A program made the position numbers and the translations under genes. A stretch of DNA of 64,000 bases, taken from assembly GCF_030689685.1 (NCBI RefSeq), contig NZ_JAUYEY010000004.1:1-64000 (forward strand). Direction: 5' to 3'. The notes under the pieces are model-generated. The model was not told the DNA's origin. It worked only from the letters and a program-made list of their open reading frames with translations, and ran no database searches. This document shows, in pieces, positions 8,073-16,229 of the stretch; the first letter of the stretch is position 1; each line of letters begins with the position of its first letter. Source of the stretch: Polaromonas sp. Its GTDB lineage: Bacteria > Pseudomonadota > Gammaproteobacteria > Burkholderiales > Burkholderiaceae_C.

Positions 8073-9005
8073 TCAATGCCCCGGCATCAGCTTGACCGAA
8101 TAACAATCAAAACAGCGTTGTCCACACAGCAGCCGCATCAGCGCGCCTTCGGCGATAAAGCGCCCGCACGCGGGGTCCGCATCGACCAAGGGCGCAATCA
8201 CTTCAGCATTCCAGGCCTGGGAATGGTGCACATCAAGTACCGCGTGCAGATCAAAGTAGGCTCGAACACGCCCGCTCATACCGAGGCGACGCATACCGTC
8301 CGACACCAGCTTCACACGCATCGGTGCGGTCAGCTCAATAACACCGAGCGCACCAATCGAGTGGTAGGCATAACGGCGCGACGTCGCCATGCCCAGCATG
8401 GTGTTGGCCAGCGCCAGCGCTTGCCATACGGTGCTATTTATACAGGGGGTCAGCCCGAGTTCGGACACCACATTGGCCAGCATGGCGCCATGCATGGCCT
8501 TGGGTTTTCCATGGCCCATTTCATCCCAGTAATTGCGGGCCAGTTCCAGCTTGGGACGGTTTGGTAGCTGAACCTGGGTGTAAGCCAGCAGGTCATCAAA
8601 CCCGGCTTCTCCCGCCGCTTCCTGACGCAAAAACCAGCACATGTCCTGGTAGGACGCCGTGTGCGCCAGCCAGTCAAACAAAGGGTGCTGCTGACCCGGG
8701 CCATCTTGTGCAAGACCTTCAAACCAGCTCACGAAGGCTTGGGACGCCAGCCCGGCCTGCGGCAGCAGGGGCGCGACGATGGCGCGAAGATTTTCAAGAA
8801 ACTCGCCTTCAGCGCTGCGCCAGGCCAGTTCAGCGCTCAGGTGTTGGCGCCAGTCGCTGCTTGGCGTCGAGACAGCGACCCGCTGCTTGTTGAAATGCGC
8901 CAATCCGCGATGCAAAGCAACTGGGTCGCGGCTGTCGACGGGCGCTGGGGCCAGATCATGGGGCTGCGGAAAGTCGCCGATTTCGTTAAAAAATTCCTTG
9001 GCCAC
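8073..9005 (-). CDS. Heme-oxygenase-like iron-containing redox enzyme (HDO type)
   Basis: This 310-residue all-helical protein resembles the iron-containing redox enzyme family built on the heme-oxygenase/TenA fold. The segment NYWDEMGHGKPKAMH (159-172) and the later H254-x3-D258-x2-H261 motif match the pattern of iron ligands found in heme-oxygenase-like diiron oxidases. Members oxidise amino acids, fatty acids or peptide-derived amines with oxygen. GTG is used as start, with GGAG five bases upstream. The gene leads an apparent operon with the methyltransferase and a 62-residue protein. The substrate is not known. Confidence 0.75.
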   Translation of the reverse strand: MAKEFFNEIGDFPQPHDLAPAPVDSRDPVALHRGLAHFNKQRVAVSTPSSDWRQHLSAELAWRSAEGEFLENLRAIVAPLLPQAGLASQAFVSWFEGLAQDGPGQQHPLFDWLAHTASYQDMCWFLRQEAAGEAGFDDLLAYTQVQLPNRPKLELARNYWDEMGHGKPKAMHGAMLANVVSELGLTPCINSTVWQALALANTMLGMATSRRYAYHSIGALGVIELTAPMRVKLVSDGMRRLGMSGRVRAYFDLHAVLDVHHSQAWNAEVIAPLVDADPACGRFIAEGALMRLLCGQRCFDCYSVKLMPGH

Positions 9006-9198
9006 AAGTGCTCCAGTGCGAACCAGCGACAGACCGCAGGATGCGGCCAGGCTGTTCTAGCTGAAAAGCTTAGGCAGGGCGGTGAGCCCGTCTTGTAGGA
9101 AATGGATGAAGATTCGGTAGGCCTGTCGCAAGCCACTGTCCGGAAACCAGGATGCAGCTCCCCACACGCATGCAACCCCTGCCGGATGGCCGCAAGCC

Positions 9199-9222
9199 GC
9201 TATTCAATCAATAGCAACTCGG
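9199..9222 (+). repeat. GCTAT/ATAGC hairpin repeat, short copy
   Basis: A perfect hairpin core GCTATTCAATCAATAGC (9199-9215) is followed by AACTCGG in place of the usual TGCTTGCGC tail. It lies just past the psd stop codon. The rest of the 9006-9227 spacer, between the start of the diiron gene and the end of psd, shows no gene. Confidence 0.65.
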
Positions 9223-9227
9223 GATGG

Positions 9228-10076
9228 TCAGTCGGCCAGGTGGGCCATTGCTTCACCGAGTCGCACCGCCGCACCCGGCGCCCAGGCTGGGTTGAAGCGG
9301 CAGGGTCCTTGCGGGAAAAGCAGCACGACGGTGGAGCCGAGCAGGAAGCGTCCCATCTCGTCGCCTTGCCGCAGCGCCACCTGCTCGGCGTCATAACGCC
9401 AATCACGCACCTCGCGCGTCCTCGGCGGATTGACGACGCCATGCCAGACCGTCGCCATGCTGCCTACAATCGCGGCCCCCACCAGCACCAGCACAAAAGG
9501 GCCGCGCGCCGACTCGAACACGCAAACCACCCGCTCGTTGCGTGCAAACAGGCCGGGCACACCGCGCGCCGTGGCCGGGTTGACCGAGAACAGCGCGCCC
9601 GGTACATAAATCATGCGGCTCAATCGTCCGTCGGCCGGCATGTGGATGCGGTGGTAGTCCTTGGGACTGAGGTAAATCGTGGCGAAGCTGCCACCGTCAA
9701 AATGCGCAGCCAGCTCACGGTCGCCGCCGACCAGGGCGGTGGTCGAATAGTGGTGACCCTTAGCCTGGAAAATCTGGTCGCCAGCGATGGCGCCGAACTG
9801 GCTGATCACACCGTCCACCGGGCAGATCAGGTCGGCGGCGGCCAGCGGGCGGGCGCCGGGTCGGAGGGCCCGCGTGAAAAAATCATTGAAGCTCGCGTAA
9901 CTGGCGATGTCCGGGTTGGCCGCCTCGGCCATGTTGACGCCGTACTTGCCGATGAACCAGCGGATGATGCGCGTGGTGATGGCACCGCCCCGCATGGACG
10001 CAATATGGTGGCCGAACTCGGTGATCGCCCGTTTGGGCAAAAGGTATTGCAACAGGACTTCGGATCGTTCGGTCAC
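9228..10076 (-). CDS. psd: Phosphatidylserine decarboxylase proenzyme
   Basis: This 282-residue protein decarboxylates phosphatidylserine to phosphatidylethanolamine at the inner membrane. It carries the LGST self-cleavage motif (246-249), where Ser248 becomes the pyruvoyl group. D88 in CPVDG and H142 in KDYHRIH complete the charge relay seen in the family. Length and motif position fit the bacterial proenzyme that splits into a large beta and a small alpha chain. Translation probably starts at GTG (10074-10076). No partner gene such as pssA is adjacent. Confidence 0.95.
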   Translation of the reverse strand: MTERSEVLLQYLLPKRAITEFGHHIASMRGGAITTRIIRWFIGKYGVNMAEAANPDIASYASFNDFFTRALRPGARPLAAADLICPVDGVISQFGAIAGDQIFQAKGHHYSTTALVGGDRELAAHFDGGSFATIYLSPKDYHRIHMPADGRLSRMIYVPGALFSVNPATARGVPGLFARNERVVCVFESARGPFVLVLVGAAIVGSMATVWHGVVNPPRTREVRDWRYDAEQVALRQGDEMGRFLLGSTVVLLFPQGPCRFNPAWAPGAAVRLGEAMAHLAD

Positions 10077-10155
10077 GCAGGCTCACTCTGGTTGGGAAAA
10101 GCAACTATTCTATCGGCGCAGGCGGATGCCCCCCGCCAAAACACCCGCGCAAGTC

Positions 10156-11307
10156 TTACTGCGGCTGCAAACGCAACAAGCGGCCCTGCGAGCTGTCGGT
10201 CAGCACGTACAGCAGCCCGTCCGGGCCCTGCCGCACATCACGGACGCGGCCGGCGCCCTCCAGCAACTTGTGCTCGCGCACCACCTTGCCCTTGAAGGGC
10301 TGCTCCAGCTCGATGCGGTTGAGGTAGCCGAACTTCAGCGAACCGACAAACAGGTTGCCCTGCCAGCCCTTGCCGTACTTGTCGCTGCTCAAAAACGCCA
10401 TGCCCGAGGGCGCAATCGACGGCACCCAGTAATGCAGCGGCTGCTCCAGGCCGGGTTTGGCAGTGATGCCCTCGCCCATCTTGCCGCCGCCGTAGTTCTC
10501 GCCATAGGTGATCACCGGCCAGCCGTAGTTGCGGCCCGGCTGCGGCAGGTTGATTTCGTCGCCGCCCTGCGGCCCGTGTTCATGGGTCCAGTAAACGCCG
10601 TCCGGCGTCAAGGTGGCGCCCTGCAGGTTGCGATGACCGTAACTCCAGATTTCCGGCAACACACCGGGCCGGCCGACAAACGGGTTGTCGGTGGGCACGC
10701 TGCCGTCCTTATTAATGCGCACGACCTTGCCGTGGTGGTTGTCGAGCTTTTGCGCGTCCTGCATGCGGGAATAGCGGTCGCCCAAGGTCAGAAACAGGGT
10801 GCCGTCGGGTTTGCCGTCTTTGCGCCCCTCGACAATGCGGCAGCCAAAATGCGCGCTGCTCGAAAACTTGGGTTTCTGGCTGAAGATCACCTTGACATCT
10901 TCAAGCCGCGAATTGTCGGCCGCCAGGGTGGCACTCGCGAGCGCGGTGCTGTTGCCGCCTGAAGCCGTAGCCTCCGAGTAACAAAAGTAGACCCGCCGGT
11001 TGGCCGCGACATCCGCATCGGCCACCACATCTAGCAAGCCGCCCTGCCCGCCGGCATCAATGGCGGGCAAACCCGGCAAAGGCGGGCCGAGTCGGCCGTC
11101 GGCCTCGACCACCCGCATGCGGCCAGGGCGCTCGGTCACCAGAAAGCGCCCTTGCGGCAAAAAAGCCACCGCCCAGGGGTTTTGCAGGCCACTGGCAAGG
11201 ACCTCGGGGCGCACGCCTTGGGACTGTGCCTGGTTGAATGCGGTAGCACCCAAAAATGCTATCAAAAACATAGCTACTTGCGCACGTCCCTTATGGGCTG
11301 AAGGCAT
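10156..11307 (-). CDS. yliI: PQQ-dependent sugar dehydrogenase (YliI/Asd-like), secreted
   Basis: The 383-residue protein has an N-terminal hydrophobic signal (about 1-29, ending AQSQG) and a six-bladed beta-propeller typical of soluble aldose sugar dehydrogenases. Recognisable parts are LQNPWAVAFLPQGRFLVTERPGR, LTLGDRYSRMQDAQKL, EIWSYGHRNLQG and the C-terminal VRDVRQGPDGLLYVLTD. Members oxidise aldoses in the periplasm using pyrroloquinoline quinone. GAGAG lies six bases before the ATG. The first 17 or so codons fall inside a hairpin repeat copy, so the signal-peptide region seems to have been built partly from repeat DNA. An internal ATG (codon 13) would give a shorter signal. Confidence 0.85.
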   Translation of the reverse strand: MPSAHKGRAQVAMFLIAFLGATAFNQAQSQGVRPEVLASGLQNPWAVAFLPQGRFLVTERPGRMRVVEADGRLGPPLPGLPAIDAGGQGGLLDVVADADVAANRRVYFCYSEATASGGNSTALASATLAADNSRLEDVKVIFSQKPKFSSSAHFGCRIVEGRKDGKPDGTLFLTLGDRYSRMQDAQKLDNHHGKVVRINKDGSVPTDNPFVGRPGVLPEIWSYGHRNLQGATLTPDGVYWTHEHGPQGGDEINLPQPGRNYGWPVITYGENYGGGKMGEGITAKPGLEQPLHYWVPSIAPSGMAFLSSDKYGKGWQGNLFVGSLKFGYLNRIELEQPFKGKVVREHKLLEGAGRVRDVRQGPDGLLYVLTDSSQGRLLRLQPQ

Positions 11308-11315
11308 ATTTGACT
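11257..11315 (+). repeat. GCTAT/ATAGC hairpin repeat overlapping a gene start
   Basis: The core is GCTATCAAAAACATAGC (11258-11274), followed by TACTTGCGC, then GGGCTGAAGGC and a T-rich end. On the minus strand it covers the start codon and first 17 codons of the sugar dehydrogenase. Confidence 0.75.
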
Positions 11316-11543
11316 CTCAATTCAAAGCGGCGGCTTGGCCCCGAAATGTTGCGGGGGACGGAGGGCCAATATGCCAGCCTTTGCACAGCGCTGCGGGGCT
11401 GACGCTTGTTTCCATCAGCTTCGCGTGGATTTGCACAGACCAAGTAACTTGTTTTATATCTTTACAAATCAACGGCTTAACAACGCAATCTAGAAAAAAC
11501 TTTAGCTTGACGTAGGACTCATCCTTCAAGTACCCTAGCGCCC

Positions 11544-12092
11544 ATGCGTTTCACCCTGCTCGTCACCAGCCTTCTGCTTGCCGCCTCAGCGCAAGCCAGC
11601 CCTGGCCATTCTGGCGACGACATGGACAAGTTTATGGCCGACAAAGGCCTGTTGAACCGGATCGACCATGTGCGCCAGTCGGTGGGCTACCGAGCGTCGG
11701 AGCTGGTCGTCAACGCCATGGGGTTTTTGGGCGTGCCGTATCGGCGCGGTGGCAATTCGGCGGAAACCGGTTTTGACTGCAGCGGTTTTGTACGCGCCAT
11801 TTACGAACAGAGCATTGGCCTGGTGCTGCCGCGCCGTGCCGAGCAGCAGGCCGCAGCCACCGAAAACATCGACAAAAAAGACCTGCAGCCGGGTGACCTG
11901 GTGTTCTTCAACACCCTCAAGCGCACTTTCAGCCATGTCGGCATTTATGTCGGTGACGGCAAGTTCATCCACTCGCCCAAGCCTGGCGCGGAAGTGCGGG
12001 TTGAAAGCATGGGTGTGGCCTACTGGGCACGCCGCTTTGACGGCGCACGCCGGGTACCCGGCACGTCGACCTCCCCCGCCTCCGGCGAATAA
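11544..12092 (+). CDS. Secreted NlpC/P60 (C40) cell-wall hydrolase
   Basis: This 182-residue protein has a signal peptide (about 1-18) and a single NlpC/P60 domain. The catalytic triad is C79 in GFDCSGFVR, H131 in TFSHVGIYVG and H143 in KFIHSPK. Such enzymes cut D-Glu-diaminopimelate bonds of peptidoglycan stem peptides in the periplasm. There is no separate cell-wall anchoring domain. The gene stands alone between a sugar dehydrogenase and a Bug protein. A TTGACG/TACCCT pair at 11507-11536 is only weakly promoter-like and lies very close to the start codon. Confidence 0.9.
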   Translation: MRFTLLVTSLLLAASAQASPGHSGDDMDKFMADKGLLNRIDHVRQSVGYRASELVVNAMGFLGVPYRRGGNSAETGFDCSGFVRAIYEQSIGLVLPRRAEQQAAATENIDKKDLQPGDLVFFNTLKRTFSHVGIYVGDGKFIHSPKPGAEVRVESMGVAYWARRFDGARRVPGTSTSPASGE

Positions 12093-12134
12093 GCCCACGC
12101 TGCGGCCCAGGTCGCCCTCCTGACGCTGGGTCCA

Positions 12135-13121
12135 TTAGTCGGCTTTCACGCCCGCTTCCTTGATGACCCTGCCCCATTTGACGGTTTCGGCCGCAATGAA
12201 GGCATCAAATTCCTCCGGCGAGCCACCAGCACCAAAAGTCCCCATCGCATCCAGTCGCGCGCGGGTCTCGTCACTGCGGATGATGCGCCCCACTTCGTCT
12301 GACATGCGTTTGACAATGTCTTTTAGCGTCGCCGCCGGGGCCAACATGCCGGCCCAGGTGCTGCCAGTGAAGCCGGCAAACCCCTGCTCAATAAAGGTGG
12401 GGACGTCGGGAACAGCGGGCAGTCGGCGGTCGCTGGACACACCAATCAGCCTGACCTTGCCAGCCTTGCCCTGGTTGATCAGCCCGGTGGCAGCATCAAA
12501 AAACAGCTGTATCTGGCCGCCGATGAGATCGGTCAATGCCGGCACCGCACCCCGGTAAGGAATGTGCACCATGTAGGTTTTGGTCAGCGACTTGAGCAGC
12601 TCGCTGGTCAGGTGCGCAGCCGAACCATTGCCCGACGACCCAAAGCTGACCTTGCCAGGGTTCGCGCGTGCATAAGCAATCAATTCTTTGGCGGTCTTGA
12701 AAGGCGCGTCGTTGTTGACGGCGGCCAGCAACGGAGACACCCCCATCAGCGACACGCCGGTCAGGTCCTTGCGCGGGTCATACGGCAGCTTGGGGTAAAG
12801 CGTGGTGTTGGCGGCATAGGCTGCAATCACCACCGCAAAGGTGCTGCCGTCGGCTGGCGCCTTGGCCAGCAAGTCCACGCCAATGATGCTGTTGGCGCCC
12901 GGTTTGTTGTCCACCGTAACAGTTTGCTGCAAGCGATTTTGCAGACCCACCTGAACAATGCGGGCCATCTGGTCGGTAAAACCGCCCGGTGGGTAAGGCA
13001 CGATGAGACGAATCGGCTTGTTCGGCCAGGCCGACTGGGCCAGCAAGGGTGCACACACAGTAGCGGCACTGGCGGAGATGGCCAGATTGAATCGGCGGCG
13101 GGACAATGGGTTTGCTGACAT
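12135..13121 (-). CDS. Bug/TctC-family periplasmic substrate-binding protein
   Basis: This 328-residue protein has a twin-arginine-like leader (SRRRFNLAI) and the Bug fold. It includes WPNKPIRLIVPYPPGGFTD just after the leader, then PGANSIIG and FGSSGNGSAAHL, the loops that hold carboxylate ligands in this family. These proteins feed tripartite tricarboxylate transporters and are very abundant in Burkholderiales, where most are orphans. No TctA/TctB membrane genes are nearby. A GGAG site precedes the ATG. The ligand cannot be read from sequence. Confidence 0.9.
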   Translation of the reverse strand: MSANPLSRRRFNLAISASAATVCAPLLAQSAWPNKPIRLIVPYPPGGFTDQMARIVQVGLQNRLQQTVTVDNKPGANSIIGVDLLAKAPADGSTFAVVIAAYAANTTLYPKLPYDPRKDLTGVSLMGVSPLLAAVNNDAPFKTAKELIAYARANPGKVSFGSSGNGSAAHLTSELLKSLTKTYMVHIPYRGAVPALTDLIGGQIQLFFDAATGLINQGKAGKVRLIGVSSDRRLPAVPDVPTFIEQGFAGFTGSTWAGMLAPAATLKDIVKRMSDEVGRIIRSDETRARLDAMGTFGAGGSPEEFDAFIAAETVKWGRVIKEAGVKAD

Positions 13122-13317
13122 GACGTCTCCAGGAATGGTGTTTCATTTTGGGGCAAGCCTTGCCCGCCGGCCAGCGGGTTTGCACCGTGAACAGCACTCA
13201 AACGCCGATGGGCTGACACCTGCGCGACGCGCGTACCGGCCTCAATGGTTTGTCGGCAACAGGCTGATCGCGCTTCCAGCTTGCGCAGGCCTGCAGAGTC
13301 GGCCCACTGGCACCCGC

Positions 13318-13476
13318 CGCGTGCTGTTTTTCATGACTGACTCCGGCCTGAAAATGGTCCGCAAACTTTCAACGCGAGCGGATGTATTTCATGCCGATCT
13401 TTTTGCCGAAATTTCTCCGGAAGACATGGCACAGTTGACCCAAACTCTCAGTAGCCTGGCAGCACCCGGCCGATAG
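13318..13476 (+). pseudogene. Possible remnant of a MarR-type regulator, C-terminal part
   Basis: About 50 codons read RRVLFFMTDSGLKMVRKL and then continue to ISPEDMAQLTQTLSSL before a stop. This resembles the end of MarR regulators: the wing with RxV-x-LTxxG, a long helix, then SPED...L..LL..L. The upstream part in this frame does not look like a DNA-binding domain, so the gene appears truncated at its 5' end. It may once have controlled the catabolic genes beside it. Confidence 0.45.
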
Positions 13477-13489
13477 TAGTGCGTGGATT

Positions 13490-13675
13490 GCCTGCGCACC
13501 AGCGGCAGGTCGGTGCAGCTCCCGTGCGCCACCTCTGCCGCCATGCCAATGCTTTTCGCCGAGCGTCGGATGCGGGTGGGTGGCTTTTCCGATATCCCTT
13601 GCGTCGGCGCCCAATTCAATCGCGAGTGTGATCTGCCCGATCATCTGGCCTATGTGGGTGACCACGCGAGTTCGG
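13490..13675 (-). pseudogene. Decayed C-terminal fragment of dihydrolipoamide dehydrogenase
   Basis: The minus strand resembles the last 60 codons of the intact lpdA at 19885-21720: HIGQMIGQITLAIELGADA, then HPHPTLGE, then a frame change, then SIGMAAEVAHGSCTDLP. One extra base in the run near 13553-13560 breaks the frame between the HPHPTLGE and SIGMAAE blocks. The DNA similarity to 19889-20060 is obvious by eye but imperfect, so this is an old or foreign copy. The rest of the gene is missing. Together with the MarR-like fragment it explains the otherwise empty stretch 13122-13835. Confidence 0.75.
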
Positions 13676-13835
13676 GGTCGGTATGCCCACGCTGGGATCA
13701 CGCAGGCGTAAACGCCGTCGATCAGCACAGCCAATCATTGGCACACAAGTTGCTTAATCGTGAGCGCCTTTATCGCCGTACCGTTTTAAACCCATTGATC
13801 GCTGCTCATGCAGCCCTTAACCGTCAGGAGCCTTC

Positions 13836-14816
13836 ATGAAACGTCGTCACATCTTGGCCGCAGGTGTTTCTGCCTTGACAGCCCCGGCATGGGTAGGCGC
13901 CCAAAGCGCCTGGCCCACACGCGGGCCCGTCAGACTGGTCGCGCAATTCCCGCCCGGCGGTCTGGTCGATACGGTGTCGCGGTTGATGGCGCCGCATCTG
14001 GCGCAGGCGTTGGGCCAGACTGTCGTGGTTGAAAACCGCGCTGGTGCGGGTGGCCTGATCGGCACGGACTACGTCTCCAAGCAGCCCGCCGACGGCTACA
14101 CTCTGCTGGTCAGCCATGCGTCAGTGCACATCTATGCAACGGCCACCCGCAAAACCATGCCGTTTGATCCAGTGAACGATTTTTCTCACATGGGCATGCT
14201 GGTTGAAGCACCGATGGTGCTGCTGGTGCGTGCGCAGTCGCCCTTCCAGACACTGGAGCAATACCTGACCGCCGCCAAAACCAAGCCAGTGCGCTACGGC
14301 TCGTCGGGTATTGGCTCTGCGAACCATTTGTTTGGCGAAATGCTCAAGATTGAAGGCAAGGCACCCCAGCACGACCACATCCCCTACCAGGGCAGCGCGC
14401 CCGCCATGCAGGATTTGCTGGGCGGGCAAATCGATAGCGTGCTTGACCCCATCACCACCAATGTGGCCCAACTGAAGGCTGGGTCGCTGCGCGCGCTGGC
14501 TGTTTCTACGCCCAACCGCCTGCCTGCCCTGCCCAACATTCCGACGTTTGCCGAACTCGGCTTTCCCAAGCTGACGGGCTCACAGTGGCTGGGACTGTCG
14601 GCGCCTAAAGGCCTGCCAGCGCCCATCTTTCAGCGCTTGACGGCGCTGATTCCGGAAATTCTGGCCAAACCGGATATTGTTGCCAGATTGGAAGACATTC
14701 AGACCTTGCCCCGCAAAAATGCTGTCGTCGGTACCGACTTTGTTCAGTTGATCAATGCCCAGATAAACACATGGCGCGACGTGGCCAAATTGGCCAACGT
14801 TGAGGTGATAACATAA
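13836..14816 (+). CDS. Bug/TctC-family periplasmic substrate-binding protein
   Basis: This 326-residue protein begins with a leader (KRRHILAAGVSALTAPAWVGA) and then WPTRGPVRLVAQFPPGG, the usual start of a mature Bug protein. RAGAGGLIGTDYV and YGSSGIGSANHLFGEM match the ligand loops. A strong AGGAG site lies six bases before the ATG. The gene is the first of a plus-strand run with an NTF2-like protein and a PuuE-like deacetylase, so it probably binds the substrate or product of that pathway. No membrane components of a tripartite transporter are nearby. Confidence 0.9.
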   Translation: MKRRHILAAGVSALTAPAWVGAQSAWPTRGPVRLVAQFPPGGLVDTVSRLMAPHLAQALGQTVVVENRAGAGGLIGTDYVSKQPADGYTLLVSHASVHIYATATRKTMPFDPVNDFSHMGMLVEAPMVLLVRAQSPFQTLEQYLTAAKTKPVRYGSSGIGSANHLFGEMLKIEGKAPQHDHIPYQGSAPAMQDLLGGQIDSVLDPITTNVAQLKAGSLRALAVSTPNRLPALPNIPTFAELGFPKLTGSQWLGLSAPKGLPAPIFQRLTALIPEILAKPDIVARLEDIQTLPRKNAVVGTDFVQLINAQINTWRDVAKLANVEVIT

Positions 14817-14854
14817 TTTTTTATCGGCCGACGACAGCCGCAGGAGAGCTTTGA

Positions 14855-15295
14855 TTGAACACCGCTCCCGCCATTTCAAGCGACCCGGCAAGCGCTGCCG
14901 AGGTGGTCAACGAATTCCTGCGGCTCATCATGCTGCCCGATCCAGTGGCCGCCAGCCGGTTCACAGCACCCGACATGAAAATCCTGTTCACGGGCGGTCG
15001 CGCCTTCAGCGCGCCCGCTGATTGCACCAAATTCAACGCCTCGCGCTACAAATGGGTGAAGAAAAGGATTGAGCGCACCGAAACGGTCATGGCAAGTTCG
15101 AACGGTGCGGCACCCGTTGAAGCCGTTGTCTATAGCCTGGGCACCTTGTACAGTGAGTGGCCTGACAGCACGCCTTTTCAAGGCAACCGCTACGTTGACC
15201 GCTATGTCGTCAAAAACGGGCTGATCACCCACATGGACGTGTGGAATGACAGTGCCGAGTGGCTGCTGGTACGTGCTGGCCTGGCTGTCCTCTGA
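14855..15295 (+). CDS. NTF2/SnoaL-like small protein
   Basis: This 146-residue protein, starting from a TTG with AGGAG eight bases upstream, has the pattern of the NTF2-like fold. An N-terminal helix (EVVNEFLRLI) is followed by a curved sheet ending RYVDRYVVKNGLITHMDVWNDSAEW, the hallmark final strands of SnoaL-like proteins. Such proteins act as isomerases, hydrolases, or binding partners. The gene lies 38 bases after the Bug gene and ends seven bases before the deacetylase start, so the three are likely one operon. The substrate is unknown. Confidence 0.7.
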   Translation: MNTAPAISSDPASAAEVVNEFLRLIMLPDPVAASRFTAPDMKILFTGGRAFSAPADCTKFNASRYKWVKKRIERTETVMASSNGAAPVEAVVYSLGTLYSEWPDSTPFQGNRYVDRYVVKNGLITHMDVWNDSAEWLLVRAGLAVL

Positions 15296-15302
15296 TCAGC
15301 CA

Positions 15303-16214
15303 ATGGCAGCAAGCTACACCGGCGCCCTGCCAACGCATAGGCGCTTTGACTACCAAGCGATTCATCAGCGCAAACCCTATCGCTGGCCCAACGGGGCGGG
15401 GCTGGCCGTTTACCTGGGTTTTAACATCGAGCACTTTGCCTTTGGCGAAGGTATGGGTGCAGCCATCGGTCCGCCCAGCCCCCAGCCCGATGTCCTGAAT
15501 TATAGCTGGCGTGAATACGGAAACCGCGTGGGTGCGTGGCGTTGCCTGGAGCTGTTCGACAACCTCGGCCTTCCGGCGGCGGCTTTGATCAACACGGCGC
15601 TGTATGACCACTGCCCGGAGCTGGTTGCCGCCTGCGTGGCACGCGGCGACGAGCTGGTCGGCCACGGTCACAGCAATGCCGAGCGGCAAGCCGCGCTGAG
15701 TGAAGCGGACGAGGGAGGCCTGCTGGTGCAATGCCGCGCGCGCATGCAAAAGGAAAGTGGCCAGTCGCCAGCCGGGTGGCTGTCACCCTGGATTTCTGAA
15801 AGCCTGCACACGCCTGACCTGCTGGCGGAAAGCGGCTACGGCTACACGCTGAACTGGTGTCACGACGACCAGCCGCTACCCATGCGAACCCGCAGCGGTC
15901 AACCCTTGTGGGCCGTGCCTTACCCGCAAGAGCTCAATGACATCCCGATGATCATTGGACGGCAGATGGACGGCAAAGATTTTGCGCAAATGATCATCGA
16001 CCAGTTGGACGAAATGGTCGAACAATCGCAAGCACCCGGCAAAGCACCGCTTGTCATGGGCATCGCGTTACACCCCTACATTGTCGGCCAGCCTTACCGC
16101 CTGCGGCATCTACGGCGGGCGTTACAGCACCTTGCTGCCGCACGAGATCGTGGTCAGGTCTGGATGACCACGCCTGGCGAAATCTTCAGACACGCAGTGC
16201 AGATAGCTGCGTGA
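15303..16214 (+). CDS. Polysaccharide-deacetylase-fold hydrolase, PuuE-like
   Basis: From the ATG at 15303 the protein has 303 residues with no signal peptide. It resembles the cytoplasmic NodB-fold branch that includes PuuE allantoinase: the start RWPNGAGLAVYLGFNIEHF, then YSWREYGNRVGAWRC, then DELVGHGHSNAE (metal-binding histidines) and a late GIALHPYIVGQPYRLRHL. Family members hydrolyse C-N bonds of small molecules rather than chitin. The start seven bases after the upstream stop is preferred over an in-frame GTG or ATG inside that gene. Pairing with an Asp/Glu racemase hints at degradation of a cyclic ureide or amide. Confidence 0.75.
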   Translation: MAASYTGALPTHRRFDYQAIHQRKPYRWPNGAGLAVYLGFNIEHFAFGEGMGAAIGPPSPQPDVLNYSWREYGNRVGAWRCLELFDNLGLPAAALINTALYDHCPELVAACVARGDELVGHGHSNAERQAALSEADEGGLLVQCRARMQKESGQSPAGWLSPWISESLHTPDLLAESGYGYTLNWCHDDQPLPMRTRSGQPLWAVPYPQELNDIPMIIGRQMDGKDFAQMIIDQLDEMVEQSQAPGKAPLVMGIALHPYIVGQPYRLRHLRRALQHLAAARDRGQVWMTTPGEIFRHAVQIAA

Positions 16215-16229
16215 GTTGCATCAGAGCGT

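Noticed and set aside
11507-11536. Promoter for the NlpC/P60 gene (TTGACG/TACCCT)
   Set aside because: The -10 is poor and lies only seven bases before the start codon, leaving no room for a leader.
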